Shown here piece by piece: positions 24,101 to 34,131 of a stretch of DNA of 64,000 nt. The notes beneath the pieces are model-generated. The model saw nothing but the letters and a program-made list of their open reading frames with translations, did no database searches and was not told the origin of the DNA. Position numbers and translations under genes: made by a program. How positions within the stretch are numbered: position 1 is the first letter of the stretch; each line of letters opens with the position of its first letter. Source of the DNA: Theristus sp. LFF4_11 (Eukaryota; Nematoda; Chromadorea; Monhysterida; Xyalidae); the NCBI GenBank assembly GCA_030248135.1, contig JASANC010005328.1, positions 1 to 64,000 of the forward strand, in the 5' to 3' direction.

Positions 24101-25999
24101 TTTTAAACGTGTCCCACTGAAATGACGTCATGTGCCGCCAAACATGCGCTTGTCGTTCACAGCAAACCAGAATTTCCGTTTAGCCGATTTCTTCCTGTAA
24201 ACAAATGGTGAATGTCGAATCAGTCACACCAAACTGACATTTTAGCGCCTGTACTTTGACAAACGGGCGTTTTTAAAGCGGATGACGTCATTTTAGTCCG
24301 GACACGTTTGAATAAATCCACAATACTAACATTACCACCAACTGATTGTTTTAAATTGAACAGCTCTGTGCAACCACTATACCAATTATGAATGGCGCGA
24401 AAATAAAACCGGTTTTTGGTGGTAAAAACTTTTCCGGTTCTTTTCATTTCCAATACCAATCAGCGAGTAAAACTGTTCAGGTAGAAATCATCACGTACAA
24501 CGGACCACATCGACGCCTGTGGATGGGGCCTCAGTTCACGTTCCGCACGTACCGCGACACGCCGCACGCCGTGGCAGACCTCATGTCACCGTCGTCGGTC
24601 ACCTCAGAATCAGCACGATCGTAAGTTCACGCTAGGCACGGAGGTGTTGCCGATTGGTCACAATTTGAATTGCAACCAGAATTTGTAGCCAATCAGCTTG
24701 ACAAGTTCGTATAGTCAAGTCGCAGAGTTTCCTCTATTCGCTTGTGCGCTAAAGGGGCATTCATGAAACAGTATTTGGTGACGCGTAGCTGTGCTAAAGC
24801 TTACCTAAGATACTGCTTCATGAATGCCGCTTGTCCAAGTGTGAAGACAGTGCACTTTGTTCATCACAGTAATATTGCACAATCACAAACGAATGCACGC
24901 GGTCACGTGCTTGCGTGCGTGTGTGTTTGTGCCTGTGCAGAGCACACGTTCGCCCATCACACCAACACAGCGAATCGTTGTGTTATCAATCTTTTTCGGT
25001 TTTGCGATTCACAGCGTTTGCAAACGTGATGAGAAAACTAGTTTCATACAAATCAAATTACCCCAAGTGACTCAGTGGTATTTCGGCGACTCGGTTCATT
25101 TCACCAATTTTGAGTTCGCGCATCATAAATGAAACGTTTTACGTGTGAATGAGTGGCAGAGGCATACTGACCGCGCACATGCAGACGCAGTGAGCCGATG
25201 TCGATGCCTGGCCGTTCGGTGCCGGTGGTGCTGGAGGCGTCCTCGGGCGGCTTCGACCGCGTCTACCCGGGCGTCACGGTCGAGGTGTGCGGCAGCTGGT
25301 CGGACAACGACTACATCGCGTGCGACGACGAGCACGAGGGCAGACTCAGGGAGAGCATTGCGGACGCGATGCGCGACGTCGCCGTGGGCAGTGCCACGCG
25401 GCAGAACTATACACGTTGGTGGGCGTGGGCGCTATGCTTGTTTGCTGGCATGGGATGTTGCTCGCTATTGGTTGTGGTGTCAAGACGGGTCAAGATTTAA
25501 AGGTCTCCGTTTGATACGCTGTTCATGCAGTTTTATCGGAGTTCCTGCGGTTCCCGAAATAAAATGAAAAATGAATGATGATGATGACGGGTGAATCGCG
25601 AACAGCAAATCAGCTGGTCGCATGCGAACCGGCTTGTAAACTGCATTTACTACACTTGCGTTCAGGCGTTTATTGGAGCGTGCATTTCCCAATGGGCATT
25701 ATCCATATCGTGATTTTGTATTCGACGCTCCGGGGTCACCTAAACACAGGTGGAAAACACAGTATGACTGTATTAGAGCATCCTTGTCCCAGCGAAGTCC
25801 GCACTGTGCCACTGTTTCTGCTACCGCAGGTGTGCGCCCGATGGTGCCGCACGCGAAGACGGGCGTGTCGCCGCGTGTCGCTGCGGTTGGCGAGCCCGAG
25901 AACGCGAGTCCCATGGAGGACGCTCGCAGTGAATTCAGCGACTCGACCGACGGCGGCGCGCATCGGCAGTCGTCTGACTCGCTGCAGTTTGTGCCGTGA
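18199..25999 (+). CDS. bcas3: BCAS3 homolog (WD40-like propeller, BCAS3 domain)
   Basis: Eighteen exons: 18199-18281, 18880-19007, 19331-19434, 19517-19598, 19961-20162, 20343-20419, 20486-20565, 20634-20720, 20929-21108, 21429-21656, 21954-22242, 22468-22598, 22830-23025, 23259-23409, 23800-24037, 24481-24620, 25191-25414, 25830-25999. All phases match, giving 929 residues, the size of human BCAS3. Markers include KPQAV near the start, QSCGG and HVINAAK in the propeller, RFYKSAGL after it, GPHRRLWMGPQF, and MPGR with VEVCGSW near the end. BCAS3 proteins form a seven-blade propeller, act with PHAF1 at the phagophore and influence the cytoskeleton and cell migration (Rudhira in mouse). An 84-nt in-frame cassette at 25666-25749 may be an extra exon. 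A donor at 25418 is an alternative end for exon 17. MITEs sit in several introns. Confidence 0.95.
18350..18509. mobile_element. CTGATTGGTTG MITE in BCAS3 intron 1
   Basis: Ends GCACTCTAAATT and AATTTATAGTGC are inverted, followed inward by CAGCTGATTGGTTGGTGATC and, inverted, the ACCAATCCGCTGATTG arm. It directly abuts the next copy. Confidence 0.75.
18510..18665. mobile_element. Second CTGATTGGTTG MITE, back to back with the first
   Basis: Starts TTTAGAGCTAGCTGATTGG and carries GATCATGTGATGCATGC, mirrored by GCATCACGTGATCATCACC. The right end is more decayed than the left. Confidence 0.7.
19084..19209. mobile_element. CTGATTGGTTG MITE in BCAS3 intron 2
   Basis: TTAGCTGATTGGTTGGTGAT and GATCACGTGATGCGTGC on the left mirror ACAGAATGCATGCATCAG and CCAATTAGCTAATTG on the right, ending ATGTTATAGAG. 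Confidence 0.75.
19726..19826. repeat. About 100-bp inverted repeat in a BCAS3 intron
   Basis: TGCTTGACGTGGGACTTCAAAA on the left pairs with TTTTGAAATCCCGCATCAAGCA on the right. The stem would be about 22 bp. Possibly related to the repeat at 8304 and 27437, which also joins TTCAAAA to GACCC motifs. Confidence 0.6.
20226..20290. mobile_element. GCATTCATGAAGCAG MITE
   Basis: Perfect ends GCATTCATGAAGCAGTATTT and, inverted, AAATACTGCTTCATGAATGC. The interior AGTGACGCGTAGCTGTG is shared with the 24754 copy. It lies in BCAS3 intron 5, about 50 bp before exon 6. Confidence 0.85.
21720..21910. repeat. Degenerate GCAGTTTGGTTTAGCTGATT tandem array
   Basis: Seven to eight units of roughly 20-25 bp containing TGCAGTT(T/C)GGTTT(A/T)GCTGATT fill most of BCAS3 intron 10, up to about 45 bp before exon 11. 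Confidence 0.75.
24091..24323. mobile_element. TGACGTCA-family MITE, copy 1 (BCAS3 intron 15)
   Basis: A 233-bp element flanked by TA on both sides. Inverted ends: TTTTTTTAAACGTGTCC with GAAATGACGTCA, mirrored by GATGACGTCATTTTAGT and GGACACGTTTGAATAAA. It shares roughly 95% of bases with the copies at 29147 and 33723. Confidence 0.9.
24754..24830. mobile_element. GCATTCATGAAGCAG MITE
   Basis: Ends GGGGCATTCATGAAACAGTA and TACTGCTTCATGAATGCC, interior GTGACGCGTAGCTGTGCTAA as in the 20226 copy. Located in BCAS3 intron 16. Confidence 0.85.
25666..25749 (+). other. Possible in-frame cassette exon of BCAS3
   Basis: 84 bases bounded by TGCGTTCAG at the 5' side and CACAG|GTGG at the 3' side. The length is a multiple of three and the frame inherited from exon 17 is open, so inclusion would add 28 residues. 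A different frame across it looks more protein-like, so the use of this segment is uncertain. Confidence 0.35.
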
Positions 26000-27103
26000 G
26001 CACGCGCGCGTTCATTGTGGAATGGGCTTTCAGATGCAAATGGTTGTCATTGGCGTAGAGTCAAACTGTCGTCAGGATCCGGTTTTGTTTGGTCTGATTC
26101 ATATCGGTTGCACTGACCGGTCTTCTGTGTTGCGAAATACGATCAAATCAACAGCGTACAGTACAGCTGCGGCAGTGTCCGTGTGTTGTGGATGGACGGC
26201 TAGTTCCTTTCTCCCGTTTCTTTACATCGATTGTGATTCTTCTTTCAAACATCTCAACTTTGTGGGCTTTTTCTTCTCAAGTAACGACCATGCATTCGGC
26301 TCTGTCGTTACTTTTCACCCCTTAAATGATGCATATTAGCTTGATTGTCGTAAATCTTTTGGTTGTTTTGCTAATTTGATTGTTATAAAAAACGTGTTTA
26401 CTTTTAAAATACCAATTCTGTACCAATTCAATTGGCTTGTAAGTTCGCTATCGCTATCCATTCGCCGTGTCAACGTGGTTTATTTGATTTTGTTCTGCCA
26501 CTGTTTGTTCTAACGTTTTTTAGAGCTCCCTGTCATTTCCTACATAGCTTCTTGGGTCCTGCGCTTCACCGGTTTTAACTGTATTATTTTGCCCTTCTCT
26601 TGCTGTAAGATGAAAGGAACTTCTAAACATAACGTTCTTGGGATAATTGTGACTTTTGTCGTTGCGCCAAAACTTTGTTTCGTTTTGATTGATTGTACAA
26701 AGCACAACTCGCGTTATACCGTTTGCACCCGTGGACCATTTCATCATCGTTGTTGTGTGCTGTTTGCCCGCGATGTCATAATTGTCATTTTTTGTCACTT
26801 TCACAGTCGATCTGTTCTCATTTTTTGCGCCAATTTGTGTGTAGCACGCCCGGCCCGCCCGAAGCTTCTTGATGAAGAACACGGCTTATAGCTTGTGGTA
26901 TTACTTTCCTGTGGTTTTGTGTACATAAAAAACTTTTTGAATCGTATAACCTACTTTTGTATATACAATTACGAAGATGCAAGTTTGCGGAAACTTTCGT
27001 TCTAGTGCTGAACACACGCGCGTGGTATACCTAATAATGTACATACAATTTCATTTGGAGGTAGTTTTTCTTGTTCTGCTTGTGGTGCGGTAACTCAACT
27101 ATT

Positions 27104-27109
27104 AATAAA
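27104..27109 (+). terminator. Candidate poly(A) signal of BCAS3
   Basis: AATAAA 1.1 kb past the BCAS3 stop, at the end of a T-rich stretch. Plausible but far from the stop. Confidence 0.4.
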
Positions 27110-27436
27110 TTCTGTCAGACGGCAAAGTGAAGAGCTGTGGTTTCATTTGCATTTTTCGTTTGGAGACATGGAAAGCCACGTTTGGGAATCTATTCCCTGT
27201 TGACCTTCGTTTATCTTTTTTCTTTTCTTGTGCAGTGGCGTAGTTGATGGCTGGGCTGTAGATTTCTTAGAATTTCTTGTTTGAACTTTCTTCATGTGGT
27301 TCCAACTCGTGATAATCTGCTTGTGTGTAGTATTTTCTTGAGTTTTTTTATTAAACTATTATCTTTTCTTCAAAACCTGCGACTCAATGCGGTTGTGGAC
27401 GTGAAAGGAAACTAGTTCCAATTTTTTTGTGGTAAT

Positions 27437-27570
27437 CCAGAATAGCCTAAATGACCCGGCCTTAGGGGACTCGGATCCCTTTCCAATTTTGAATTCCCGC
27501 GTCGTGCATGAGACTGCTTACCTATCTATGCGCGCATTGAGACGCGGGACCAAAATAAAAGATATTACTA
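27437..27570 (-). repeat. Dispersed repeat, copy 2 (inverted relative to copy 1)
   Basis: The reverse complement of 8304-8400 with CTATCTATGCGCGCATTGAG and ATAAAAGATA conserved. The outer parts (GACCCGGCCTTAGGGG) have diverged from copy 1. Confidence 0.6.
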
Positions 27571-29146
27571 TCGCAGTCTAGTGACCTGCGTGTCCTCTTC
27601 ATCACGATTTGATCACAACAAAAACAATGCACACCGTTTGGGGGCCACATTTCCAGTTTTCAGACGGGATGAACACGCGAAAGTAGGTCATGCAAAAAAC
27701 GGCTCAACTCGTGTCCCATGCCCTCCGGTCCCACCGCGTGTCTTGCGTCTGTCCTGTCCCGGGAAAAATGGCTCGAATTCCGAGTAACTAACTAACCTGG
27801 GATTGTTTTTGGAAGCATTTTCCACTTGGTTTTTTTACATTCTTAGCAATTTTGATTGTTGGAACATGCGGCAGGAGAAGACACGGGACACGAGATGGGA
27901 TATATTTTTTTAGCGTGGTTGGCAAGTTAGCCTTGCCAGTTAGTTGCAGCGCAGTGTTTCGATGGCAAGTAGCAGCACTGGGCCCTAAAATACTTTGCTA
28001 TCTCCAGTTGAAAATCTATCTGAATAATATTATTAGCTTCATCGCCAAGCTTTTTATATCTGCGTGCTTCTTCGTAATTTCAGCTGTTGTGTCGGTCGCA
28101 TAATTCTGTTGTTTTTTTGTGTTCTCAAAACTACATTTGGTTGCGATGCGATACATCAAAACACGTTGCGTGTGATTCACAAAGCAATAGTCAAATTAAA
28201 GTTGTTGTCTTTTGTTCGCTCGATATACGGTATGGTACTGTACAGTGTATTGTTGATAATCATTTCCAGTGCATGGTGTCCAACGATAAAAGTGTCCACT
28301 TCTGTTTCGCGGTGTTGTCGAATACGAAAAAGCCGTATTTTTAATAACTGCTCCTGGTGGCTTTTTGAAAAAAGACGAGCTGCTGCGAAATCAATGGGGT
28401 TTCATTTGATTAAAAAATTCAGTCGTTTGTTCCCGTTGCGAAACGGACCAAAGTCCACCGGAGTTCCTGGTGATTTTCCTGGAAATTAGATTTGTTCGGA
28501 CTGAACGCGCACAGCGCTAACACGCAGGTTACACACAACGACACATGCACATTACACATTGTGAAGGCAGCAGAGAGCCTGATTGGGCCACGCATTCCTT
28601 TATTTTCTCAAACGCCAAAGCTGTAATCTATATTTGATTAGGCGTCGCAGCACACGCAACGTGAGCTTCGCCCATTGTGGCGTTTAATCAAGCGATGTTT
28701 GCTGTTTGACGCAGCCACGCACGCGTGCCACTGACTCAATTTTGAATGTTGCGCCCCGATGAATGTTGGCGTGAAACACATGCCTGCGACGAGCTATTCT
28801 CGCGGCGTCAAAAGCGACCGTTCAAAACATCATTTTCTTCCGTCGCGTGCTGTCAATAAAACGGCGCTCATTGCACTGCGGCGGCAACATGAAAAATATT
28901 AAAAGTATTGAATTAGCTGCATTCCATGCGTTGTGATCGGTCAGCTGGCTATCTGCAGTCGCGTTTTTGCAAAAGTCAGTCGGAAGAGTTGTTTACGTGC
29001 GTCGCCGCGCGTATAGCTTATTTTTAGCTTCACAAACGAACGAAAAACATATCAACAGACCGTTGGCAAGTAAGTTGTTTGCCGACCAGTAAAATATCGA
29101 AATTTTTTAACCACCAAAAACAACTGACGAAAGCAACATAATAATA

Positions 29147-29378
29147 TGACCTATTTTTTTAAACGTGTCCCAATGAAATGACGTCATGCGCCGCCAAACA
29201 TGCGCTTGCCGTTCACTGCAACCCAGACTTCTGTTTAGCCGATTTCTTCCCGTAAACAAATGGTGAATGTCGAATCAGTCACACCAAACTGACATTTTAG
29301 TGCCTGTACTTTGACAAACGGGCGTTTTTAAAGCAAATGACGTCAGTTTAGTCTGGACACGTTTCAATAAATCCACAA
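29147..29378. mobile_element. TGACGTCA-family MITE, copy 2, 36 bp before the GPCR start codon
   Basis: 232 bp flanked by TA, with ends as in copy 1. Two perfect TGACGTCA octamers lie at 29179-29186 and 29338-29345. The gap to the ATG at 29415 is only 36 bp, so the element must form the 5' untranslated region or core promoter if transcription starts nearby. Confidence 0.9.
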
Positions 29379-29414
29379 TACCTAATAAGTAAAAATAATC
29401 CGACACGCAGCACA

Positions 29415-31986
29415 ATGGCGTGTTCGTGCGACGATGCGCAGGCGCTCGCCGCTGAAATCATCGAGCTGAAATTGTACAAACTTGTGAATTTCACGTCGCC
29501 ACTGGACTGGCATCCGAAGCACTGCAGCGCGCTGCACAAGAAGCGGCCGATCTGCTACACGTGCTACACGTGACCGAGCGATTCGGCTGAAATGCTCGCG
29601 CTGTACCGCTACGCGATGCCCGTTGTGCTGGTCGTTGGCACACTCGCGAACATTCTCTGCGCTCTGCTGTCAGTTCGCATTGTTTTCTGATCAAGTTCAA
29701 AACTTCAACAGATCGTTTGATAGGTTGAGGTTGTGTTGGCCATGTTTGCAGCCAATCAGCGTTTGCAGGCAGACGCCAAAAATGTTTTCCCAGAAAATTA
29801 TTAAAATTTCAAACTGTCGATAAACAGGTTGCTCTGACATTAATTTCTCAGCATACAGAATTGTATTGGTCAAAGTACAATGTGTTCATTGTAAACCAAA
29901 AAACAGCAACACATTGCGAACGACACACAGGTACAACCACCGATACCTGCGTGGCTCCGCGACCGTGCGTCTGTTGTTGGTGAAGGCGTTTGCCAACGGT
30001 GCGCAGTTGTTCAGCATGATCCCGATGATCGGGTACTATTACATGCAACACTGGCGACCGAACGAGTGCGCCCTGCTGATGCGGGACGACACGAGTGCGT
30101 GGGCTTTCTGGCACTCCGTAAAATACGTCGCGTTTGCGTCGAACACCGCCGGCACACTGGCTGTCTGGTGAGCCTGTTGGTGTTGACGGTTTCGGTGGTC
30201 AAATTAGGTCGAACTGTAAACTTATACAAACTTATTTCGGTTGGTTGAACTCACTAAATGAGATCCATCCAGCTAGATGCGTAGTCAATCAGCGTGCCAA
30301 ATTCTCGAAATGAATGCACAAAACTCGGTGCTGCATTTTCACAGTTTGTCTGTGGAATGTTTTTGTCGAACGATACAACTGAACGCACACTGCTGACCAA
30401 CCAGCTCAATCAGCACAGACACGCACTGCTCGTAAAGGAGCATTCATGAAGCTGTTTCATGAATGCGCCTTAACGCTCGTTTGTCTCCTTCACCAGGCTC
30501 GCCGTGGGCGTCACGTTTGAGCATTTCGCGTTGGTCGCGTGGCCGCTGCACGGCAAACGGCTCAGTCGTCTGCTGGTTGCGAACGTCTACGCGGCCGCAG
30601 TGCTCGTGCTCGCCGCCGCACTGCACGCGTTCCACATTGTCGCCAAAAGCACGGAGACGCGTCGGTGCTGCGCCAGTGACTCGTTGGTCGCCTATCGGTA
30701 CAAGCTCGCCGATGGACAGTCGATTGGCGCTCGTGAGTTCAGTGTGCGTCGAAAAAGCAAACGTGGTCGCCACACACAGCTCGGGCAGACCAGTTCCGAA
30801 CATGTCACCAGCACATGCGAGATTGGAACTCGGATGCACTCGTTGGCTGTCTGAGAAACTAGTCACCAACCAAGTCATAGGGCAGACCACACTTTCTGTT
30901 ACTGATTGATTGAGTCAGAAACTAGTCACCAACCAAGTCATAGGGCAGACCACACCTTCAGTTATTGATTGATTGATTCAGCAGTCCCCATTGCTCTAAC
31001 GACCATTCATTACCACACGAATGAATCAGCAATTCAACCGCCTCCATTGCGCAGTGACACGGCTGTACTTCCACGTCACCAACGTGTTCATGGTGGTGCT
31101 GCCGTTCGTGCTGTTGGCCGTGTTCTCCGTGTCGTTGTATTATCGATTGTTCTGCGTCGATCGCACACGACGCCTCTCGGTGGCTGCTTCGCGTCGCATC
31201 AGCACACGCAGCATCGCTGCTGGCAACGAGACACCGCAGCAACAGCAGCAGCAACGCTCGTCGCAAGAGGAACACAAACGATGCGTCACTGCGCTGGCAC
31301 TCGTTACTGCATCCTGCCATTTGATGCTCGAACTACCGCAAGTTGGTGCACACGTGCATGCCACAGTTGTGTGTGGGTCATTTTGGGTGCAAGCAAGATG
31401 CTCAGTTCTTGGTCAGTATTTTTGAGTGACAATAGTCGCCACGCCACATGGTCGCAATGGCGTGTAAGCCAGCCAGGTTGATCGTTCAAAACGGGTGACC
31501 AAGCCACGCAGGCCCTCACGACAGCTCAGGCTAAATATTGATGGACAACGCAGACATTTCTGCTCTCACAGGTGTTCCTGCTTGTGATGGCCGCAACACA
31601 TCGGCCCACGTCCGGGCACGGCCTCTCGCTGCATCCCTGGGTGGTGCCACTGGCAAACTTTCTCAGCATGACGCACGCAGCCGTGCCATTCTTCGTTTAT
31701 ACACTCTGCAGCAGACGATTCAGGTTGGCGCCGAATAGGACGTGATGTTTCAACAGCGAGATGCAGAGCTAGCAATTTTACAAGTGTGAATGGATTTTGT
31801 GTTTCATGATATTGTACGACGCCATATTATTAATGTTTCAGAGAAATCTTCATTGTGGTCGCACTGAATCCGGTTGGCATCTGTCGTCTGGACGCCGCTG
31901 ACGTGGCCGCATTGGAGTTTCGATCGACTCGCAGAAGTCGTGCCTGTTCGATTCCGAATCCGAACCAACGAAATAATAACGTGTGA
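29415..31986 (+). CDS. Class A (rhodopsin-family) peptide-type GPCR, with an in-frame TGA
   Basis: Six exons: 29415-29668, 29931-30167, 30497-30732, 31055-31341, 31572-31723, 31842-31986. They keep phase over 436 codons. Seven hydrophobic segments are visible: TM1 with LVVGTLANILCALL, TM2, TM3 ending in FEHF where DRY is usual, TM4, TM5 with VVLPFVLLAVF, TM6 after HKRCVTALALV, TM7 with AVPFFVY then FR, the start of helix 8. The tail is Arg/Ser/Asn-rich. The N-terminus has an NFT glycosylation site. Layout resembles FMRFamide-type neuropeptide receptors, but the ligand cannot be named. Codon 53 (29571-29573) is TGA; the next ATG at 29592 would leave almost no N-terminus. It may be an allele-specific stop, an assembly error, readthrough or early decay. 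Confidence 0.75.
30435..30472. mobile_element. Minimal GCATTCATGAAGC palindrome
   Basis: AAGGAGCATTCATGAAGC followed directly by its inverted partner TTTCATGAATGCGCCTT: the MITE ends with the interior lost. It ends 25 bp before GPCR exon 3. Confidence 0.7.
30846..30960 (+). repeat. Short tandem duplication in a GPCR intron
   Basis: GAAACTAGTCACCAACCAAGTCATAGGGCAGACCACAC is present twice, starting near 30854 and 30917, with TTGATTGATT between and after. Two units, near identical. Confidence 0.75.
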
Positions 31987-32046
31987 AAATTGGTGTTGAT
32001 CACTGCTATGACTTTCGATATTTCTGTTCAATTACATGTACAATGT

Positions 32047-32958
32047 ACAGGGTGGGCCAAAAAAAAGGTTCCATTTTCAAACTGCTGTCACTGGCTGGTG
32101 TTTTAATATTATGAGCTGAAATTTTCAGCACTGATAAAACATGCGTTGCCATTTTACTGACAAAATTTTTTTTCCGATATATAATTCCTAGCGGTCACTG
32201 TGGCAGATTTTTTAAAAAGCTCGAAAAATCAACAAATTGACTGAAATGAGTGCAAGAAAAATTTAGTATCAAGATGCGTGATTCAATTTTGAAACTGTTG
32301 CGAAGGTGACAAATTGGTCTTTTTGGATACCCGTAATAGTTCAAATCATGCGCTCAGAGTGGAAAGGTCTCACACTTGAATTGCATTTGAGCACCTCGAG
32401 CGAAATTCTGATGTTTCACAACGGACTCGAGTCAGCAGCCATGCGACTGCGACAGAAAGAATTGTTCAGTTGATTTTTTGTTTTCTGTGTTGCTCTGTCT
32501 GTTAATTTGTTTCTTTTGAAAAGTTTTTCTGCGGTTTGAATAAAAACAGTGTTTCAGTTTCAGTTTTCTGCAGTTTCGTCATGGTTAAGTGGACAGCAGA
32601 ACAACGGGTCAGGTGTGCTATCTGGTGGGAGCAATCCGAAAGTTTTTCTGCAGTGACTCGCCAGTTTCGCGTAAAATTTCATCCAGCCGCTGCCGGACGA
32701 CAAACCTTGATGATGATTTGGATGTCTATGAGCAATGATTCGTTGTTAAATTCTTGGTTAAAAATCCGTTTTTTTGAAAATTTGGGAATTTTTAAACATT
32801 GTGCTGTAAAACTGAATCTACTTGACCAAACTAGATAAAAATTTTGTCAGAAAAATGGCATCATATGTTTTATCAATGCTGAAAATTTCAGCTCATAATA
32901 TTGAAATACCAGCCAGTGACAGCAGTTTGAAAATGGAACCTTTTTTTGGCCCACTCTG
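32047..32958 (+). mobile_element. Mariner-like DNA transposon, internally deleted
   Basis: 912 bp flanked by TA (32045-32046, 32959-32960). Both ends carry inverted repeats of about 125 bp starting CAGGGTGGGCCAAAAAAA, with few mismatches. TA target, CAGGGTG(G)-type ends and the internal helix-turn-helix frame point to the Tc1/mariner superfamily. The element is too short for a full transposase. It starts 60 bp past the GPCR stop codon. Confidence 0.85.
32581..32838 (+). pseudogene. Truncated transposase, N-terminal helix-turn-helix only
   Basis: An ATG opens an 85-codon frame beginning MVKWTAEQRVRCAIWWEQ, followed by a FSAVTRQFR helix and a GRQTL segment. This resembles the first helix-turn-helix domain of mariner-type transposases (DUF4817-like). 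No catalytic DDE/D domain follows; the frame runs into the right terminal repeat and stops. It cannot encode an active transposase, but the ends look intact enough to be mobilised in trans. Confidence 0.6.
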
Positions 32959-33163
32959 TACTCGGATGTGTAAAATACTGTGTAAACTAAATACTACTAT
33001 ACTGTGTATAGATACTGACTAAACTGACGCAGAATAAACTGCAATTTTCATCGCCACATAAAGATTGTTCCACTCACACCAGCTGCCATTCTGGTTTTTC
33101 AACTCATTTTCTAACGGGATTCAAGCCAAACCAAGCACACTCGTTACCATCGTAGTCATCATC

Positions 33164-34131
33164 ATGACCAAGGCGTCCAAATCAAAGTCGAACACATTCA
33201 CGACCATGTCGGGCGACTTGACCGTGAAGTACACGGACATGGAGAAGACGATGGCACAGACGGCCTGCCGCATCGTCGCCGAGGTCTGCCAGCAGCACGG
33301 TGACATCATCGACGATCTCAACATTGCGAAACTCATCAAAATGGTGACCACAAAATCAGCGACCTTTTGCATGTTGTCTGTTTCACGTCTACACTCTAAT
33401 ATAGTCGAACTCTAACTTATTGGCAATCCAGCTGATTGGTTGGTGATCGCGCGATGCATGCTTTCTATCTAGGACAGACTCCGCCTCCACAGCAATGCTT
33501 GCACAGAATGCATGCCTCACGTGATCACTATAATTTCGAGTACGACTGTGGTGCTTGAGTGAACTGAAGTTCCTGCACGCTAACAAATAACCAAACTCCG
33601 TTCCAAAATTCAGTAAATGCCAACATTTTATGCTAGAGTCTTGGAATGGATTTTGGCATTTTTTCAGCGTGCGCAGTGAACTGTTGATCTGGAACATTAC
33701 ATTGCACCCTGCGTTGTTACTATGACCTATTTTTTTAAACGTGTCCCACTGAAGTGACGTCATGTGCCGCCAAACATGCGCTTGCCGTTCACAGCAAACC
33801 AGAATTTCCGTTTAGCCGATTTCTTCCCGTAAACAAATGGTGAATGTCGAATCAGTCACACCAAACTGACATTTTAGTGCCTGTACTTTGACAAACGGGC
33901 GTTTTTAAAAGAACATGGCGTCATTTTAGTCCGGACATGTTTGAGTAAATCCACAATACCAGTGTCAACGTTTCTGTTCAGAACATGGACTCCCTCTACA
34001 TTCGCCCGTGTGCCCCGTGGCAGTGCGTTGTGGGGCACCGCTTTGATGCATACGTCACCCACGAACAGGGATACTTCATCTACCTCTACTACAAAAATCA
34101 CGCTGTCCTCCTGTTCAAAGGCATGGAATGA
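33164..34131 (+). CDS. Divergent dynein light chain (LC8-like)
   Basis: Two exons, 33164-33343 and 33982-34131, encode 109 residues. The C-terminal half has the LC8 fold signature: PWQCVVGHRFDAYVTHE, then YFIYLYYKNHAVLLFKG, with the intron at nearly the same place as in the canonical gene at 15250. The first half (DMEKTMAQTACRIVAEVCQQ) aligns only loosely, and about 15 extra residues precede it. The peptide-binding groove sequence differs from the canonical protein, so partner choice probably differs. Nematodes carry several such divergent light chains. AATAAA begins three bases after the stop, so the 3' untranslated region must be very short. Two MITEs fill most of the 638-bp intron. The ATG is the first in frame. 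Confidence 0.9.
33404..33546. mobile_element. CTGATTGGTTG MITE in the light chain intron
   Basis: Ends GTCGAACTCTAACTTATTG and CTATAATTTCGAGTACGAC are imperfectly inverted. The interior keeps CAGCTGATTGGTTGGTGATC, ACAGAATGCATGC and TCACGTGATCAC. Confidence 0.7.
33723..33956. mobile_element. TGACGTCA-family MITE, copy 3
   Basis: 234 bp between TA dinucleotides, nearly identical to copies 1 and 2. The left TGACGTCA is intact; the right one has become TGGCGTCA. The right end lies 25 bp before the exon 2 acceptor. Confidence 0.9.

Larger units (their letters stand above)
26000..29414. other. BCAS3 3' untranslated region and intergenic sequence
   Basis: T-rich sequence to about 27120 is probably 3' untranslated region, with AATAAA at 27104. 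A dispersed repeat lies at 27437-27570. 28500-29140 is richer in CpG and lies upstream of the GPCR, so it may hold its promoter. A full MITE occupies 29147-29378. I see no further gene. Confidence 0.6.

Noticed and set aside
25575..26339. 254-codon open frame over the BCAS3 3' end
   Set aside because: It overlaps the last BCAS3 exon in another frame; the BCAS3 frame is supported by phase and by an acidic Ser-rich tail.
29415..31986. Treating the GPCR as a plain pseudogene
   Set aside because: Five splice junctions and all transmembrane segments are intact; a single TGA is not enough to call it dead.
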